64,000 nucleotides of DNA, taken from the NCBI GenBank assembly GCA_018398805.1, contig JAGFBZ010001180.1, forward strand, positions 620,001 through 684,000, in the 5' to 3' direction. A model generated the notes under the pieces. The model had not been told where the DNA came from. It searched no databases and was given only the letters and a program-made list of their open reading frames with translations. The position numbers and the translations under genes are program-made. Of this stretch, positions 36,979 to 48,424 are shown one piece after another. The stretch comes from Hirundichthys speculiger (lineage: Eukaryota; Chordata; Actinopteri; Beloniformes; Exocoetidae). Within the stretch, counting starts at the first letter, position 1. The number at the start of each line of letters is the position of its first letter.

Positions 36979-38009
36979 GGTGTATGTCACACTTTGATGG
37001 GGTGGCTTTGCCAAACAAAATCATATATTTTTGGGCCACTTTGATATCTGCAAATTGCATCTATTGTTGATTAAGAACCTAATCATGGTTCCATCTGTGG
37101 ATTTCCATCCGCTGCCTCATATCAGAGAAAGGCTCTTTCTCTGACATGAAGTGTATGTTTGTGAAATGTAATGGTTTGGGTCCCCAAATAAACAAACAAC
37201 AACAAACAAAAAAAATGAATTCAATTCAGTTCATCAAACATAAAGTTCAGTTTTCTTTTTTTTTGTCATGTCCCATGCATCTACGTTTTACCAATCAACC
37301 TATAAAAAAAGTTTTATTCATTCAGAATATTCCAGTGTTCAAAAGAAAATAGCTTTATAATGCAAAATTAAATTCAGACTGTAAAAATGAACCACTTAGC
37401 TTTCCGATATTGCAAAAGCCTAAAGGTAAGCAAACGTAGGAATGCGCTCACGTCCTTGTGTCTGCGTGTCAGCGAATGAGTTTATTTGTGCAGCAGAAGG
37501 AGCCCCGTGAGCTGCAGACAGGGATCGGATCTTTCTTTGTTTGCGGCGCTGGATGGCAGCAGCTTCAGTGTGACTCAAATTATCTTGTCAAAGCAATAAG
37601 GGGGAGAAAGGGTGTGGGGTGGAGGCGGGGAGAGTAAAGCAGATGGGGAAACAAGGACAGAAAATGAAATATCTTCAGAGAGCACAGAGGGGAGAGAGGT
37701 GCACGGTGTAGCGAGGGAGATGAGAAGAAAAGAACAGAAGGAAAGAAAGGGACAAACAAGAGACAGGTGTTGAAAAATGAAAGAAAAACAAGGAGAATAC
37801 TTCCTTTTTTTTTCCAAAGTCAACATGTCCGGTGCTTTGGGCTGAGTTAAGAACCCAAGGTACTAATTGTCTCCTATTGAGTCCTCTCACAAACCAATAT
37901 CTGACCTAAGATAGACGGACACCAAGGACTTCATATGGATGTTTATGATTAGGTGTGTGTGTGTGCATGCACGTAAAAGTGAGTAACATCAAAGACAAGA
38001 CAGAGAGGG

Positions 38010-38110
38010 ACTTCCCTCCTACCTGGTCCTCTTGTTGCCATGGTGACGAGCAGTCTAAACGGGATGTCCTGGCTGAGGTGGAGCCTTTTGTTCATGGACT
38101 AAAAAAAGCT
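38010..38110. promoter_or_regulatory. candidate enhancer with RFX X-box-like palindrome
   Basis: GTTGCCATGGTGAC at 38034-38047 fits the RFX X-box pattern (GTYRCC-NN-GGYRAC) with a two-base spacer. It sits in CCTCTTGTTGCCATGGTGAC followed by GAGCAGTCTAAACGGGATG. It is 0.8 kb upstream of the 38851 exon. Function inferred from the motif. Confidence 0.38.
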
Positions 38111-38850
38111 TGTTTGATTGGCTGCATACAGGAAATCAGGAAGTGTCCTCCACCATTAAGCCCTGATATGATTTCAATAGCTGTTATTTTTAGCCAACTC
38201 TAAGATGTGGACTTTACATTGTTACGCATGTACATGTGCATTCACAAAGGCTCGAAAACGACTTTGTGCAGAGTCCACACGTTCTACTACTCCCACGCAC
38301 GGCACATAGACCCCTGGACGCACATGCTAACACACAAAAACAGGTGGGCCCCACCCTGCTGCCCTGCTTATCAAGGACAATGAAGTGAGGTAGTGCTGGC
38401 AGACTCTATACAGCATTATCTCATCCCTGGCAGACACTTCTTTAACTCCCCCACCTCCTGCTTTGACATTACACAAGAGTGTGCACGAGACTCTATAGTT
38501 CTGTTCCCCTTTTTTTGTACGCGTAACCCAGAAATCTAACACACACTCACTAGTCATCTGGGACTTCAGAGTAGAGAAATAAAACAGACATAATATATTT
38601 AAATCTCAGTACTATTTGTACATAACTCAGCTTCCTTCATTTAAAGTTAAAATTTCTAGTTTTTCTACCACAAAGCCAAGTCAACTCTGCCATAAGGAAT
38701 GATGAAAAAGCACAAAAAACACAGCTTGATTTGTTCATGTGTTTAAACAACATGTTGAAAACCCACATGTGCATTAGCACACCAATACAAGGTTCCTGTT
38801 TGACTTACTAATGTCTGTACTGATGCCACTGTTGCTGTTTCTTTCTCCAG

Positions 38851-38980
38851 GTAAAAAGAAGATGTCCCTGTATGACAGCCAGGCTCCAATCTGTCCAATC
38901 TGCCAGGTGTTGCTCAGGCCCGGAGAGTTACAGGAACACATGGAGACAGAAATAGAGAGGCTAGCTGCCATATGCCTCAG
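38851..38980 (+). CDS. rnf220: rnf220 coding exon: first zinc-finger-like segment (CPIC...H)
   Basis: RNF220 is a RING-type E3 ubiquitin ligase; in the literature it partners ZC4H2 and acts on Gli proteins, beta-catenin stability and neuronal transcription factors. This exon follows a clear acceptor (ctttctccag|GT) and ends at CTCAG|gtaggt. It starts with two bases that complete a codon and ends in phase 2. It reads KKKMSLYDSQAPICPICQVL followed by LLRPGELQEHMETEIERL. The CPIC pair and the His 12 residues after the second Cys resemble a UBZ-like finger, but no fourth Cys/His follows at the usual spacing, so the finger looks degenerate. It is the first coding exon visible after at least 38.8 kb of intron, so the protein N-terminus is encoded upstream of the window. 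Recognition rests on the characteristic DSQAPICPICQVLLRP stretch, which I know from vertebrate RNF220. Paralog a or b is undetermined. Confidence 0.93.
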
Positions 38981-39977
38981 GTAGGTCTTAAATGAAGAAT
39001 CCACTGACTGCAATCGTTTTTGTTTCTGTGTATGTCCGTTCAGCTAAAGATACCCTTAGTTAAAAATAAACATTATCTTCATATGTAAGAAACAACACTG
39101 TCTTAATAAGTAAGAACAAGCATTGATGCATCATCTAATGTAAACAAACAAAAAGGACAATAATCGCTAGCTCATAAAGCTGGTCATTCATAGCCAAAAG
39201 GCATGCATTGCATATTAGCTCTGCCTTTATGTCAGGCTCGCTGAGACATATATCTCTTATGCAGAGATTTGGATGCCATAAATCTGCATAAAAGGCAGAA
39301 GCATGCCGTCAACGTAAAGCTAAGTGTTTCCTACAGAGATTAGGATTCAAACCTGTGACCTCAAGTTCACTGCCACCCCCTTCTTCTCCTTGTGGCAGTT
39401 GCACGAGCCGTTTTACGATGGATAAATCAACTCCGAGCCCTTTTAACGATAGGACACAACCATTAGGATCCATATTTCACCGTACCCGCGCGCCTGCTTG
39501 TGTGTACGTGCATGTGTGCTTGTGTCCCGGCGGGTGCAGCCTCTCCGTGTGGGTGTGTTTGTGTGTGACCCAGCGTCCACCTCAGCAGCCCAGCTTTATG
39601 ATAGTCCCCATTAACCCAGAGAAACAGGGCACCACATAGCGTCACCCCACGTAGAAATCACACCTCATTTACCTCACGTTTACACTGCTCCTGTTCCTGC
39701 TGTCCCTCTTGCTGCACCTGTCATACTTATTGTTCCTCTCTTTCCACATCCCCCTCATCATCTAATTCTTTTATCATCCCTTCCTTCTCTCTTTATGCAT
39801 CCATAGTCCTCACACTTTTTCAGGTTTTCTTCTTTCCAGCATTTCATGTTTTCTCGCAAAACTTGTCACGCTCATGTCATCTTCATCTTCCAAACCTGAT
39901 CTTTTTTTAAAATGTATTTACTGTTTGCATTTGTTTTGCCTTCAGGCCAAAAAAAAGAAAAAAAAATGGTAGAACTA

Positions 39978-40627
39978 CAGTGATCCCTTATTTTTCGCAG
40001 TTAATAGGGACCGGCAACCCACTCCACGATAATCAGAATCCGCGAACTGGAACCAGAGCCCCCCCGAGCCTAAATAATCTGTTTAAAATATGTTTAAAAA
40101 CTGCAAAAAAGTAGCGAGGCACTGCAGCAAAACAAGACAAAGACTAAACTGTGGTCTTTCTGTTACCTTCACAGCCTCTGGTCTCTGAACCGTAGTAAAG
40201 AAACCGCTGGTATTCTGCTATATTTGGCTCGTAATTAGCGGCTAACATGCTAACAACAAACAAAAAAAAGTCCGGTTTTCTCTGCATGGAAAGGGCACTT
40301 TATTCTGGCACTGCAGGAAACTTGTAATATCACACAGGTTGTATTGTTCGGCTCCTGACGGTTAACAGAGAATGTAAATCTATACACGCTGGGCTGCTGT
40401 TTATGCTCGTTTTCTTCTGCCGTCCTACGACACACCATTACCCATAAGGCCACCTCCTTAAAGGGGCCAGGCTGGCTCACAACATTTCTTCTTCTCTACT
40501 GTGAGAGAACGCGCACAACATCCTGTGATGTTTGCGTGATTTTTATTTGTTTTCTTTTATTATATTATATATTTCTGAAAAATCCCCGAATAAAGAAATT
40601 AAAACGCGAACTGGCAAAGGATCACTG
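39978..40627. mobile_element. mariner-type MITE, 650 bp, with terminal inverted repeats
   Basis: The left end CAGTGATCCCTTATTTTTCGC is matched by the reverse complement of the right end (GCGAACTGG.AAAGGATCACTG). A TA precedes the left end; the right side reads TTG, so the TA duplication is degraded. An inner AATCCGCGAACTGG near 40039 echoes the right TIR. The CAGTGATCCCT terminus is familiar from Tc1/mariner MITEs of fish. No transposase ORF, so non-autonomous. Confidence 0.62.
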
Positions 40628-41129
40628 TTGTATGAAAGCACCTTACTTTCCAAAAGCAATATTCAAAACCAGTTACAGCGGCACTTTCAACAAGAACACA
40701 CATCTGCCAACATCTTAAAGAGTACATTGTTTCTTTTTACTTCTTCTAAGTTGGTTGTAAATTATCTCTGGATTCCCCAAGACTTATGTTGTGATCATAT
40801 CACTTCAAACGAAGGCACGCTTGAGGCCTTCATCAGGAGATGCAGTTTGCTCAGTTGTCATGGTGATAGTCGTTATCCAAAATCAAGATTTCTGGGGGGG
40901 AAAAAAATAGGATCATTGAGACAAGAAGAGATAAAAACCAAATAAAGTAGGGCTGATGGAAGAGCCTTTCACCACTTTGTGATATAGGAAGGTGTGTGTG
41001 TGTTTTTCTATTTAAATTATGAATAAAGGTTGGGAGGTCTGTCCTCCCCTCTGGGTTCTGACCCAGGGACGCTTAGGCCCCACCTACACACACATCTCTC
41101 CTCTTTCTGTCACACATGCAGTTATTTAA

Positions 41130-41230
41130 GGAAATCGCGTCATCCCTAAGCGAGATGGGATGGTGGCTAACGTCACGCTTGGCTGATTTACCTACTCGCC
41201 ATTAACCCAGAGACACACTGCATGGGAAAA
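41130..41230. promoter_or_regulatory. candidate conserved non-coding element
   Basis: GGAAATCGCGTCATCCCTAA, GGCTAACGTCACGCTTGGC and CTACTCGCCATTAACCCAG form a CpG-bearing, repeat-free patch. ACGTCA is a CRE-like word. Inference only. Confidence 0.3.
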
Positions 41231-41439
41231 AAATAAAAGAAGGCAGCAGTGGCTCACAGTTTCCAGATATTTCATGTGGAGTGTTGTTTTACATAAAGAA
41301 AAGACCCAAAGATTTTTTTTTTTTTCAAGCTGTAGTAAAACAAAAGTGGAGAGTGTTGTGTTTTATACCACAGAACTGACTTCATGCTCCGACAGACTCT
41401 CACTGTCTTTCCCTCTCTCTGACTCTCTGCATGGGAGCT

Positions 41440-41530
41440 GCCATCATCGAAAGTGACAGTGGGAATTTGGTCCAATTTGTAGTAAATCCGGCTTTAATGA
41501 CACCCAGCGCCGGCTGAATGAAAGAGCCAT
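41440..41530. promoter_or_regulatory. candidate conserved non-coding element
   Basis: GGGAATTTGGTCCAATTTGT, TCCGGCTTTAATGACACCC and AGCGCCGGCTGAATG occur together without simple repeats. CCGGC recurs twice. Weak inference. Confidence 0.25.
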
Positions 41531-43835
41531 GGGTATGGAAACGAAGGGGTGTGCGCGCGCCACCTCTCCCTGGCCTAAATATCTGCTCTTATGCGTTTGT
41601 ATTTGTTTTCGCAATGTTCCTGTCCCCACTGCATGTAAATGCATGTGTGCCTGATTACAACTGCCAGCCCGTCCTCTCCTGTGACCGTGAGCTCTGTCAC
41701 TTGCTTGCGGGGCCACGGCTCCTGTGTGGACATGGAAATCACACACAAGCATGGAGTTTGGCAAATGGAAATCCATCCTGCCCTGTACGTGTCAGGTGGT
41801 TCGTGGGGGAACAAAGTAATCTACATAACCCATCTCCCCCCTCCTCTTCATACTTCTGCTCCTCTTCTTCCCCCTCCCTCCTCCATAATCAATTTGCCTC
41901 CACCTCTCTACCAGATGACACAAGGAGGCAAAAAGCAATCAGTATCTTGAGTTTAGCACCACTGCTCTATTCTTCACTTCTTCCATTCCGCCCCATTCCC
42001 ACCAAGAAAAGACTTATTCATCTTAACGTCGCTCTCGCTGTCACCTTTCTGGTTGGGAGCGGAGGTAAGAGGCTGTCAGTCAAATGCAGTCTGGCTCTGC
42101 TCGTGTAGGATCGATGCAGATTTAACCAGGCTGAGATGGGTGGGCACTTTTACTGAACACAGCTGTTTACAAATTACCCATCATACCTCTCCAAACTGCT
42201 GCTGCTGGCTTATGAGACTGGTCCATGTTAAATACAGGAGTTCATATTTTCTGCTTGTTTTGAAATTTATTTTGGGTTAGTCCCCCATGTCTTCCTCTTT
42301 GAGCGTAATAAAGGAAAATATTTTTGTGTATTTGTATTTATATTTGTATTTATATCTGTGTATATAAGTGGGACTGTAACTTCTAAATTCAAACAATTAG
42401 CTGTAATTAAATCAGATTCATAGAGCATCCTCTTTATATTGTGAAATTACTATGAGCAAGGTTTTTTTTTTTTTTTAGCTGTCTGTATCCAACTACTTAA
42501 GCTGAAATCACAGTTCTGTATCCTCCTCCTGCAGTTTCAGTAGATTTACAGGTAGAGTCAATATTTGAGGTGCAGTCTGGGCAGTTTTAGGTGCTTTACT
42601 GAAATGTATCCATGTTTCCATGTTTTTATTTGTTCCTTGTAAGTACTCACATCAGTGTCCCCTTATCCCGGACAGAAAGGTCTAATTTCCAAGGTTCGCA
42701 CATATAAGGGAATTACATTTGTAACACTGAATGTTTCTTTGGTACTGCTACTCTTTGATCTGTGGCATTACTTCACAATTTCAAAGAATAAAAGTGTAAT
42801 GTGGTTCATTTACGTTTTACACAAACTAAGATCAGTCGTGGTCATGAACTAGCTCAGTAAATGACCTCTTTACATATTTTTATTGGAAATGACAGCAACA
42901 AAACAGTACATTTGACCCACCACCTGATCTTTTGTACAGATACTGTGTTCTTGTTCAGGCTTTTAGCTCCGTCTTCAAACTATCTTATGACTGTATCTGG
43001 TGGGACTCGCCAGTCTTCCCGCTCTTGTCCTCATGATCACAAATTTTAAATTTGATCTTTCATTCCTCCTTTTTCCTTCATTTTTTTTTTGCCACTTTCC
43101 TCCCCTTTCCTTTGCATGGCAGCCAGCTGGAATTTCCAAGCCCATAACCCCCCCGTGATCAAAAATTCAAACAAGCGGGCAAACGGAGACGTGAAGTCAT
43201 GAGAAGAGGCGGCAGCACACCAACTCTCCCACCACTATCTCTCTTTCTTTCTCTTGTTTTCTGTCGTCTTTCATCTTTTCCCTTTGTGTTGCCCGCTCGT
43301 CCTCCCTCACCGCGTCTTTCTCTCACCTCACATTTCCCCCTTTTCACTCTCCTTTCATCTCTCTTTCAACCGCTCTGTCACTGTGGCAATTTTCTCCCAT
43401 TGTGGCAGGCATGCAACTGCTGTCCCCTCTCCCTCTCCCTCCTTCTCTTGTCGTTGTTTGACACTGTCAACAAGCAGGTGGAGGCAGCTGTTATTGTTGA
43501 TGCCTCTGCAGAGGTTCCAGGTAATGAATAAAAGAGAGATGGCGTGAGAAGAGAGAGAGAGAGATGACAGAGACAGAGATAGGAAAGGAGTAAAAGAGGG
43601 ATGTGTGAAGAGGGTGGATGCTGGCAGATTCCTTTGCATTACACGGCAGCTTGACTGTGTCACCCATGTTTGTTCTCTTTGTTGGTGAAGGTGAGGCCTG
43701 TGCACGCATACACACATTTGCAAGACAATATAGACATGCATATGCACAACCACAGGTGCATACGCAGCATAGAAATTACACATGACAGTCAGCCTCAGTA
43801 GGTGACTGACTTAATATCATGGCTAAGCCATTACT

Positions 43836-43928
43836 CAAGGTTTTCAGACCTTTTTGTGACATTCCTTGTAAGGGGTCTTCTAAGCCAATCCCACCAGGGG
43901 GCTGCGGCCCACACTTTGGGAATCACTG
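43836..43928. mobile_element. decayed short hAT-type element
   Basis: The right end, read on the minus strand, is CAGTGATTCCCAAAGTGTGG GCCGCAGCCCC. The left end CAAGGTTTTCAGACCTTTTT resembles the diverged partner TIR. CAGTGRTTCCCAA is a familiar hAT terminus. No readable 8-bp duplication. Confidence 0.45.
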
Positions 43929-44233
43929 TCATAGTTTATGTCCTGTACACTATGCAAGCATGATAGACATCTTTTTTAGCGTATCCTAGTGTTAATCTAA
44001 TTCTTCTCTATGCACATGCCACTTTCAGAAAAAAAAAAGAAATAAGACCTATGATGCAGTTTTGTTTTTTTCTCTGTTTCCAACTGCATTATGGAGGCTA
44101 GTTGTATTTTGGCACTAAACCATATGTTGTCACACCTCCACAATGATGAAGTCAAATCTCTGATTTTATCATATGCCATATACAAAAAAACAAAATCAAA
44201 TGATGTGCAAAATGGTTAAACCCATACACTCAC

Positions 44234-44262
44234 TTTTTTTGTTTTTTTTTTTTTTTTTTTTT
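44234..44262. repeat. T-rich run
   Basis: Twenty-eight T interrupted by one G. It may be the complement of a retroelement poly(A) tail, but no element body was recognised. Confidence 0.9.
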
Positions 44263-44419
44263 AATCCCAATGGGACATTAAGAACATATCATTGTTGAAA
44301 CTGAAAAAAGAAAATCTGCACTGGATAGGTTCATTTTTCTAGTGTTTTGATGCATCCATCAACCTACCTACTCAAGTCTACACAGTTGTGCGGTTATCTT
44401 TCTTGTCTTTTCCTCGTGC

Positions 44420-44500
44420 ATTCTTGCGCTGCACTTTGTAAGTTCTTCCTTCAGATAAGCGGCATATAAATAAGGCTTCTTATTCTCATTATTATCCACC
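44420..44500 (+). repeat. possible SINE/LINE 3' tail
   Basis: GCACTTTGTAAGTTCTTCC, ATAAGCGGCATATAAATAAG and TTATTCTCATTATTATCC resemble the common fish tail 'aagcgctatataaataaa...ttattattatt'. The body is not recognised. Low certainty. Confidence 0.35.
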
Positions 44501-45039
44501 CATCCAGCCGTTGAAAAGGAAAATCCCTTGTCTACCAAGGCATCCTCTCAGATTAGAGGCTGCGCTCAGTTCAGTTTGAGTCGCTCTTCCTTCCACGGTC
44601 TGTCACTGTCCGAGGGTCTTGGAGCGCTAACAGGCTCTCAAAGCAAACATGACAACCCTGCCTTGCTATGTCAATGTCAAACCAATGCTTTGTGAAGCTC
44701 GGAGAAATGTATCCGTGTGTTTGGGCGAAAGAAAGAGAGAGCAAGTGGGTAACGGAGAATAAGGAGGTGGGATCAGAACAAAATGAAAGGAGAGCAGATG
44801 AGTCAAGAATGATCGGGGTTGGTGAGGGCTTCAGGAAAACCCATGAGAATAAAGCAACAATTCTGTGTGTCTCTTTTCCTGCAGAGTAAAGGCAGAAAGC
44901 TGTCAATTTATTACATTTTCACTCAACCTTCTTTATATGCAGTCTCTTCACCATCTTCCCGGTAATGTTTTCAAGTCAGTTGATGGTCCTCAAGATATTC
45001 TTTTTACCCTGAATGGCCATAGGCCGACTGTGATGCTGC

Positions 45040-45112
45040 AAAGTCTGTTATCCCCTGCTTCTGCCTCTGCATACGTTCTGTGTTTAAGATGGATGAATGG
45101 ATGGATGGTCAA
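45040..45112 (-). repeat. fragment of teleost repeat with GGAT tail
   Basis: CCCCTGCTTCTGCCTCTGC and GTTTAAGATGGATGAATGG then ATGG resemble the end of the common fish repeat. Only the last 70 bp are recognisable. Confidence 0.4.
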
Positions 45113-45335
45113 AGTAAAGTAAAGAGCAAAAACTGAGAGTCAACAAATTCCTTAACAAGAATCTAACTGGTCTCAAACTGGTCTCAAGTGAGCCACTGGT
45201 TAGATTTAAAGTAGTTGCTCATTTTGCCCAGGAAACTGTTGAACAAGCACAGGACCTGTTCCCAGATTTATCTCATCACCTCATTATGTAATTGATCCTC
45301 ACTAAATCCCATTCTGTCCTCTTTCTCCTCTGCAG

Positions 45336-45384
45336 TAAGAACCCCTCACCCAAGGATGGAGCAGCCACTCCAGGAACCCCCAAG
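45336..45384 (+). CDS. rnf220: rnf220 coding exon: short S/P-rich linker (49 nt)
   Basis: A 49-nt exon lies between the acceptor tcctctgcag|TAAG and the donor CCCAAG|gtgaga. Its first base completes the AG carried over from the exon ending at 38980 (AG+T = Ser). It then reads KNPSPKDGAATPGTPK and ends in phase 0. The TAA at the exon start is out of frame with this reading and does not terminate it. The content is a disordered Ser/Pro/Thr linker between the first zinc-finger-like segment and the IKREGESP region, matching the order in vertebrate RNF220. It is too short to be found as an open reading frame; the call relies on splice sites, phase and the GTPK motif at its end. Confidence 0.88.
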
Positions 45385-47437
45385 GTGAGATTACCCTCAT
45401 CTTTTTGGGCATCTTTTGTAATTCACCTACACAGATTTTATAACAGTGTGACTAGTTTTTCTATAAAGTGTGTAGTAGCTGCTCACAGTCCCACCATCAC
45501 GCTGTCACTCCGATGCCTCTGTTCCTCTCTGCTGCACTAAGGAGAAGTCGGCTATGCCGCAGACCTCTGTCTTACATCTCACACTCACGCAGAGCTGTAT
45601 CAGTGTCCCATGGTCCGACAGGCGGCTGCACCAGAAGGCACTGTACTGTGGTTGTTCCAATTAGCGAGACAGGGAGAGATTTAGAGAGACAGAAGAAAAT
45701 AAGAAAAAAGAAAGACAATGTCAAATCACAAGAGGGGAGAGTCATGATTCCATCAAGTAGCTTTTCTGTACCGAGCCCAGCACTTGCTGCAAGACTGAGA
45801 CCTTTTTAAAAGACCTCTTACATCTTGTATTGTAGACAGGCATGATAGAAACGTCCACAACACAGCTGAGTAGCAAATTTTGTGAGATTTAGATGGATTT
45901 GTGAATTAGAGGAAAAGAAGTAAGCTTTTACTTCTACGATCAGTTCTGCTGTAAATTATTTACACCCTCTGAGGAATATTTGGTTTGGTTTAATTTGAGT
46001 TCAATCATTTTTCCACTTACCTTTCACAGAATTTGTCAGGTTTTACTTCCTGTTTTAGAGGATGGCGCTGGATAAGCTGCACAATAGTTAACTCTACTTT
46101 TCAGTTTCAATAAGATCGATTGGGATGTTTCTTGAAAACACGACCTTAAGCCGCCCGATTCTTCAGTTCATCGTGACTTTTCTTGCTTGACTTCACTTCT
46201 AACCGCAGCCCTCATTAAAGTCAGGTACTGCAAGACGAAGTGCATCTGACCCGCACGTGAATGCACAAGAGATCCGGAATAATGAAGAATCTCGCTTTTC
46301 TTCCCCCTCGCACCTTTGGGTGCTGACCTGGGCTTTGAGCAGCGCTCACAGCGTTGTGGCCGGCCTTGCACTTGAGAAAGGCAGATGGAGGAGGGTTGAG
46401 GGGTGAACGCTGGTTTCCCTCAGCTGCCGTGACTGCGCATCTCACTGCTGTTGTTTGGTATTCAGAGGCAGACCATGGAGAATGGAGAGGGCCAGTCTGA
46501 GCCACATGGCCCAGTTGCAGTCGCCCCCTGCCCAGTACGCATCACCCACCCCCGCTGCACCAGAGATTAGCCCCAAAGTACCTACTTTTGTCTTTTTTTT
46601 GGAACCACTTGCTAAGATAAAGTGATAATGACAGAGGAGGGGAAACGTGTGTTATTCTTTAATATACTCCCCACATGCACATTCATGTCGCACGCTTCAC
46701 CATCTGGCAGAATTAAAGGCTCGTCTGGATTTCTGGCCCATGAGGTGTTGATACAGTTACTAACCTGACTGGAGCTTTGGTGCTGATCTTTTCCCATGTT
46801 CAGCTTTAAAGATCAAATTTCAAGGCACACCTTCATTTCTACTCTCTTTGTTGAATACCATTAAATGTCATATTCTAATGATAAAACTTAAGTATATTCC
46901 TAGAACACCCCCAGGTAAAAGATTCCTGACCTTTTTAAACCTAGTTAAAAGAAGAAGGAAAAAAAACCCACACACACACACACACAGACACACATATAAA
47001 CTCATACAGAGGCAGAAAAGGACCATGCATAATGTCCAATTTACTGTGGCAGCACTGGAGGTTGGTCATTTCTCACATATTATTATTAGATTACTGCTGT
47101 CGAGCACTTAAGCCTCTGCTCTGCCCCATTCCACTAGATTAATTGAAGATGACTGTAAATACAAATATTTCATAGTTGCCTTGTAAAATAAAGGAAAAAA
47201 AAAGAAAAAGCAGGCAGCACAGTCACAAATAAAAGTAAAAGCAAACACACATACATACAGGGAACCAGAATTGTGTCAGGATGAAGCCTTAAAAAAAGAA
47301 AGAAAAGAAGAAAGATACACCCTCCCTTTTTCTCTCTTCTCTCATTTTCACGTCTTTTTCTTACTTGAGAAATTCCCTGGACTTTCTTCATCACAGAGTG
47401 GGTTAGAACGGGATATTTTTGTATATGTGTGTCTGCA

Positions 47438-47480
<43 letters not shown>

Positions 47481-48294
47481 CGGAGAGAGTCCAGAGTGTT
47501 GTCAGACAGATTTATGGACAGGGAGTGGACTGTAATGTCAGACAGTTACACTCTTCCCTGTCAGATGTTTATCCTTCCTCCTGCCATTCCTCCTCCTCCT
47601 CCTCCTCCTCTTTCTTTTCTCCCTAAAGCTTCCCCTCTTTCCAGTCTCACTCTTCCCCAACTCCTCTTAACGTCCCATAAACATTAACTTTAATCAGTGG
47701 AAGGGATTTTATAGACAAAGTCAGGCAGGTTACAGTCATCATTAAAGATGTGTCGCTCTCAACATCTGTGGCAACAACACTTGGAATTCTCCAAGGGTAA
47801 AGATTCAGAGAACTGATTTTTTTTCTAAGAGATTAATGATAATACATAAATAGACGTCTGCATTTCACTTTTTTTGTTAGAGTGTTGCTATTGTAATCAA
47901 TGTTGCTTTAGATTTACCATTATACTCATCATCTGACAATTCACCAGTTTTATTTTCCTCTCTTAAGGTGGTTTCATTTAACCTGCTACTTGTTTACTGC
48001 TTTCATCTTATTACTCCAAACTACATACAATGTAATCTGCTTTCACAAATCAGTTCACGATAGTAGTATAGTATGCACTTTCAAAAAACGTTAAAGAAAA
48101 TGCAGCATGCTCAATGTGTGCCGTGTTCTTCATTAGATATAATTGTATTTGGAAACAGCACTGCTCTCGTTTTATATATGTTTACTGCTTATCCCCATGT
48201 GACATGCTGTAAGTACCGCCCCTGAGGTGGTAATGTAACAAGATTATCTGCATAGAAAAAAAAAAAGACATTTTATTTCTCGCTGTCTCTCCAG
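45385..48294. other. rnf220 intron (2.9 kb)
   Basis: Intron from gtgaga to tctctccag. It contains a CA tract (46969-46990), a TG/GA compound microsatellite (47438-47480), a TCC repeat (47588-47610) and T/A runs. The patch 46290-46560 is GC-richer with several CAGCTG-like and GGCC words, but I see no definite feature. Confidence 0.6.
47438..47480. repeat. compound TG/GA microsatellite
   Basis: About ten TG units pass directly into about twelve GA units. Likely length-polymorphic. Confidence 0.95.
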
Positions 48295-48390
48295 TCCATG
48301 CTGCTGTCCGTGCACATCAAGCGCGAGGGAGAGTCTCCTGTGGTCTCACCCCTGTCGTCCGAGGACGCCCACCACTCCGACAGATACCAG
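48295..48390 (+). CDS. rnf220: rnf220 coding exon: IKREGESP...HHSDRYQ (96 nt, in-frame cassette)
   Basis: The acceptor is cgctgtctctccag|TCC and the exon ends at TACCAG|gtcaca. The 32 complete codons begin and end in phase 0 and read SMLLSVHIKREGESPVVSPL followed by SSEDAHHSDRYQ. IKREGESP and HHSDRYQ are the residues I recognise from vertebrate RNF220, just before TFLRVRANRQ of the next exon. The segment is hydrophilic and Ser-rich, with a short basic patch. The exon is an exact multiple of three with both boundaries in phase 0, so skipping it would keep the frame. The donor departs from consensus from +3 onward (gtcaca), and a CA repeat begins immediately downstream, so inclusion may be regulated. 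Confidence 0.92.
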
Positions 48391-48424
48391 GTCACACACA
48401 GGGAAACACACACACACACACACT
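48391..48424 (+). promoter_or_regulatory. CA-rich tract immediately after a weak donor (possible splicing regulator)
   Basis: Starting at the donor itself (gtcacacacagg), the intron contains CACACACA and an ACACAC run of about ten units. Intronic CA repeats bind hnRNP L and can enhance or silence nearby exons depending on position. The donor departs from consensus at +3 to +6. Regulatory role inferred. Confidence 0.4.

Larger units (their letters stand above)
35013..38850. other. large rnf220 intron, segment 11, up to the first visible exon
   Basis: AT-rich intron with purine tracts (35600-35800, 37600-37760), a GT microsatellite (36145-36166), A and T runs (36347-36360, 36869-36890) and an AT microsatellite (36956-36978). 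A candidate RFX-bearing patch at 38010-38110 is listed separately. The last 30 bases are a normal polypyrimidine/acceptor region. Confidence 0.55.
38981..45335. other. rnf220 intron after the 38851 exon (6.4 kb)
   Basis: Intron starting gtaggt and ending ctctgcag. It contains the 650-bp mariner-type MITE, a pyrimidine-rich region (43200-43450), a GA tract (43546-43564), a decayed hAT fragment (43836-43928), a 29-base T-rich run (44234-44262), repeat tails near 44420-44500 and 45040-45112, and candidate regulatory patches at 41130-41230 and 41440-41530. The 196-codon frame at 41518-42108 is the longest in the window but has no protein character. Confidence 0.6.

Noticed and set aside
1..38850. 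N-terminal coding exon of rnf220 within the large intron
   Set aside because: The expected N-terminal exon is several hundred coding bases, and no frame here carries matching sequence with splice sites. It must lie upstream of the window.
41518..42108. 196-codon + strand frame, the longest in the window
   Set aside because: Composition-driven (Ser/Pro and Leu runs from CTC/TCC tracts), no domain, no splice context. With about 128 kb of six-frame sequence, a frame this long is expected about once by chance.
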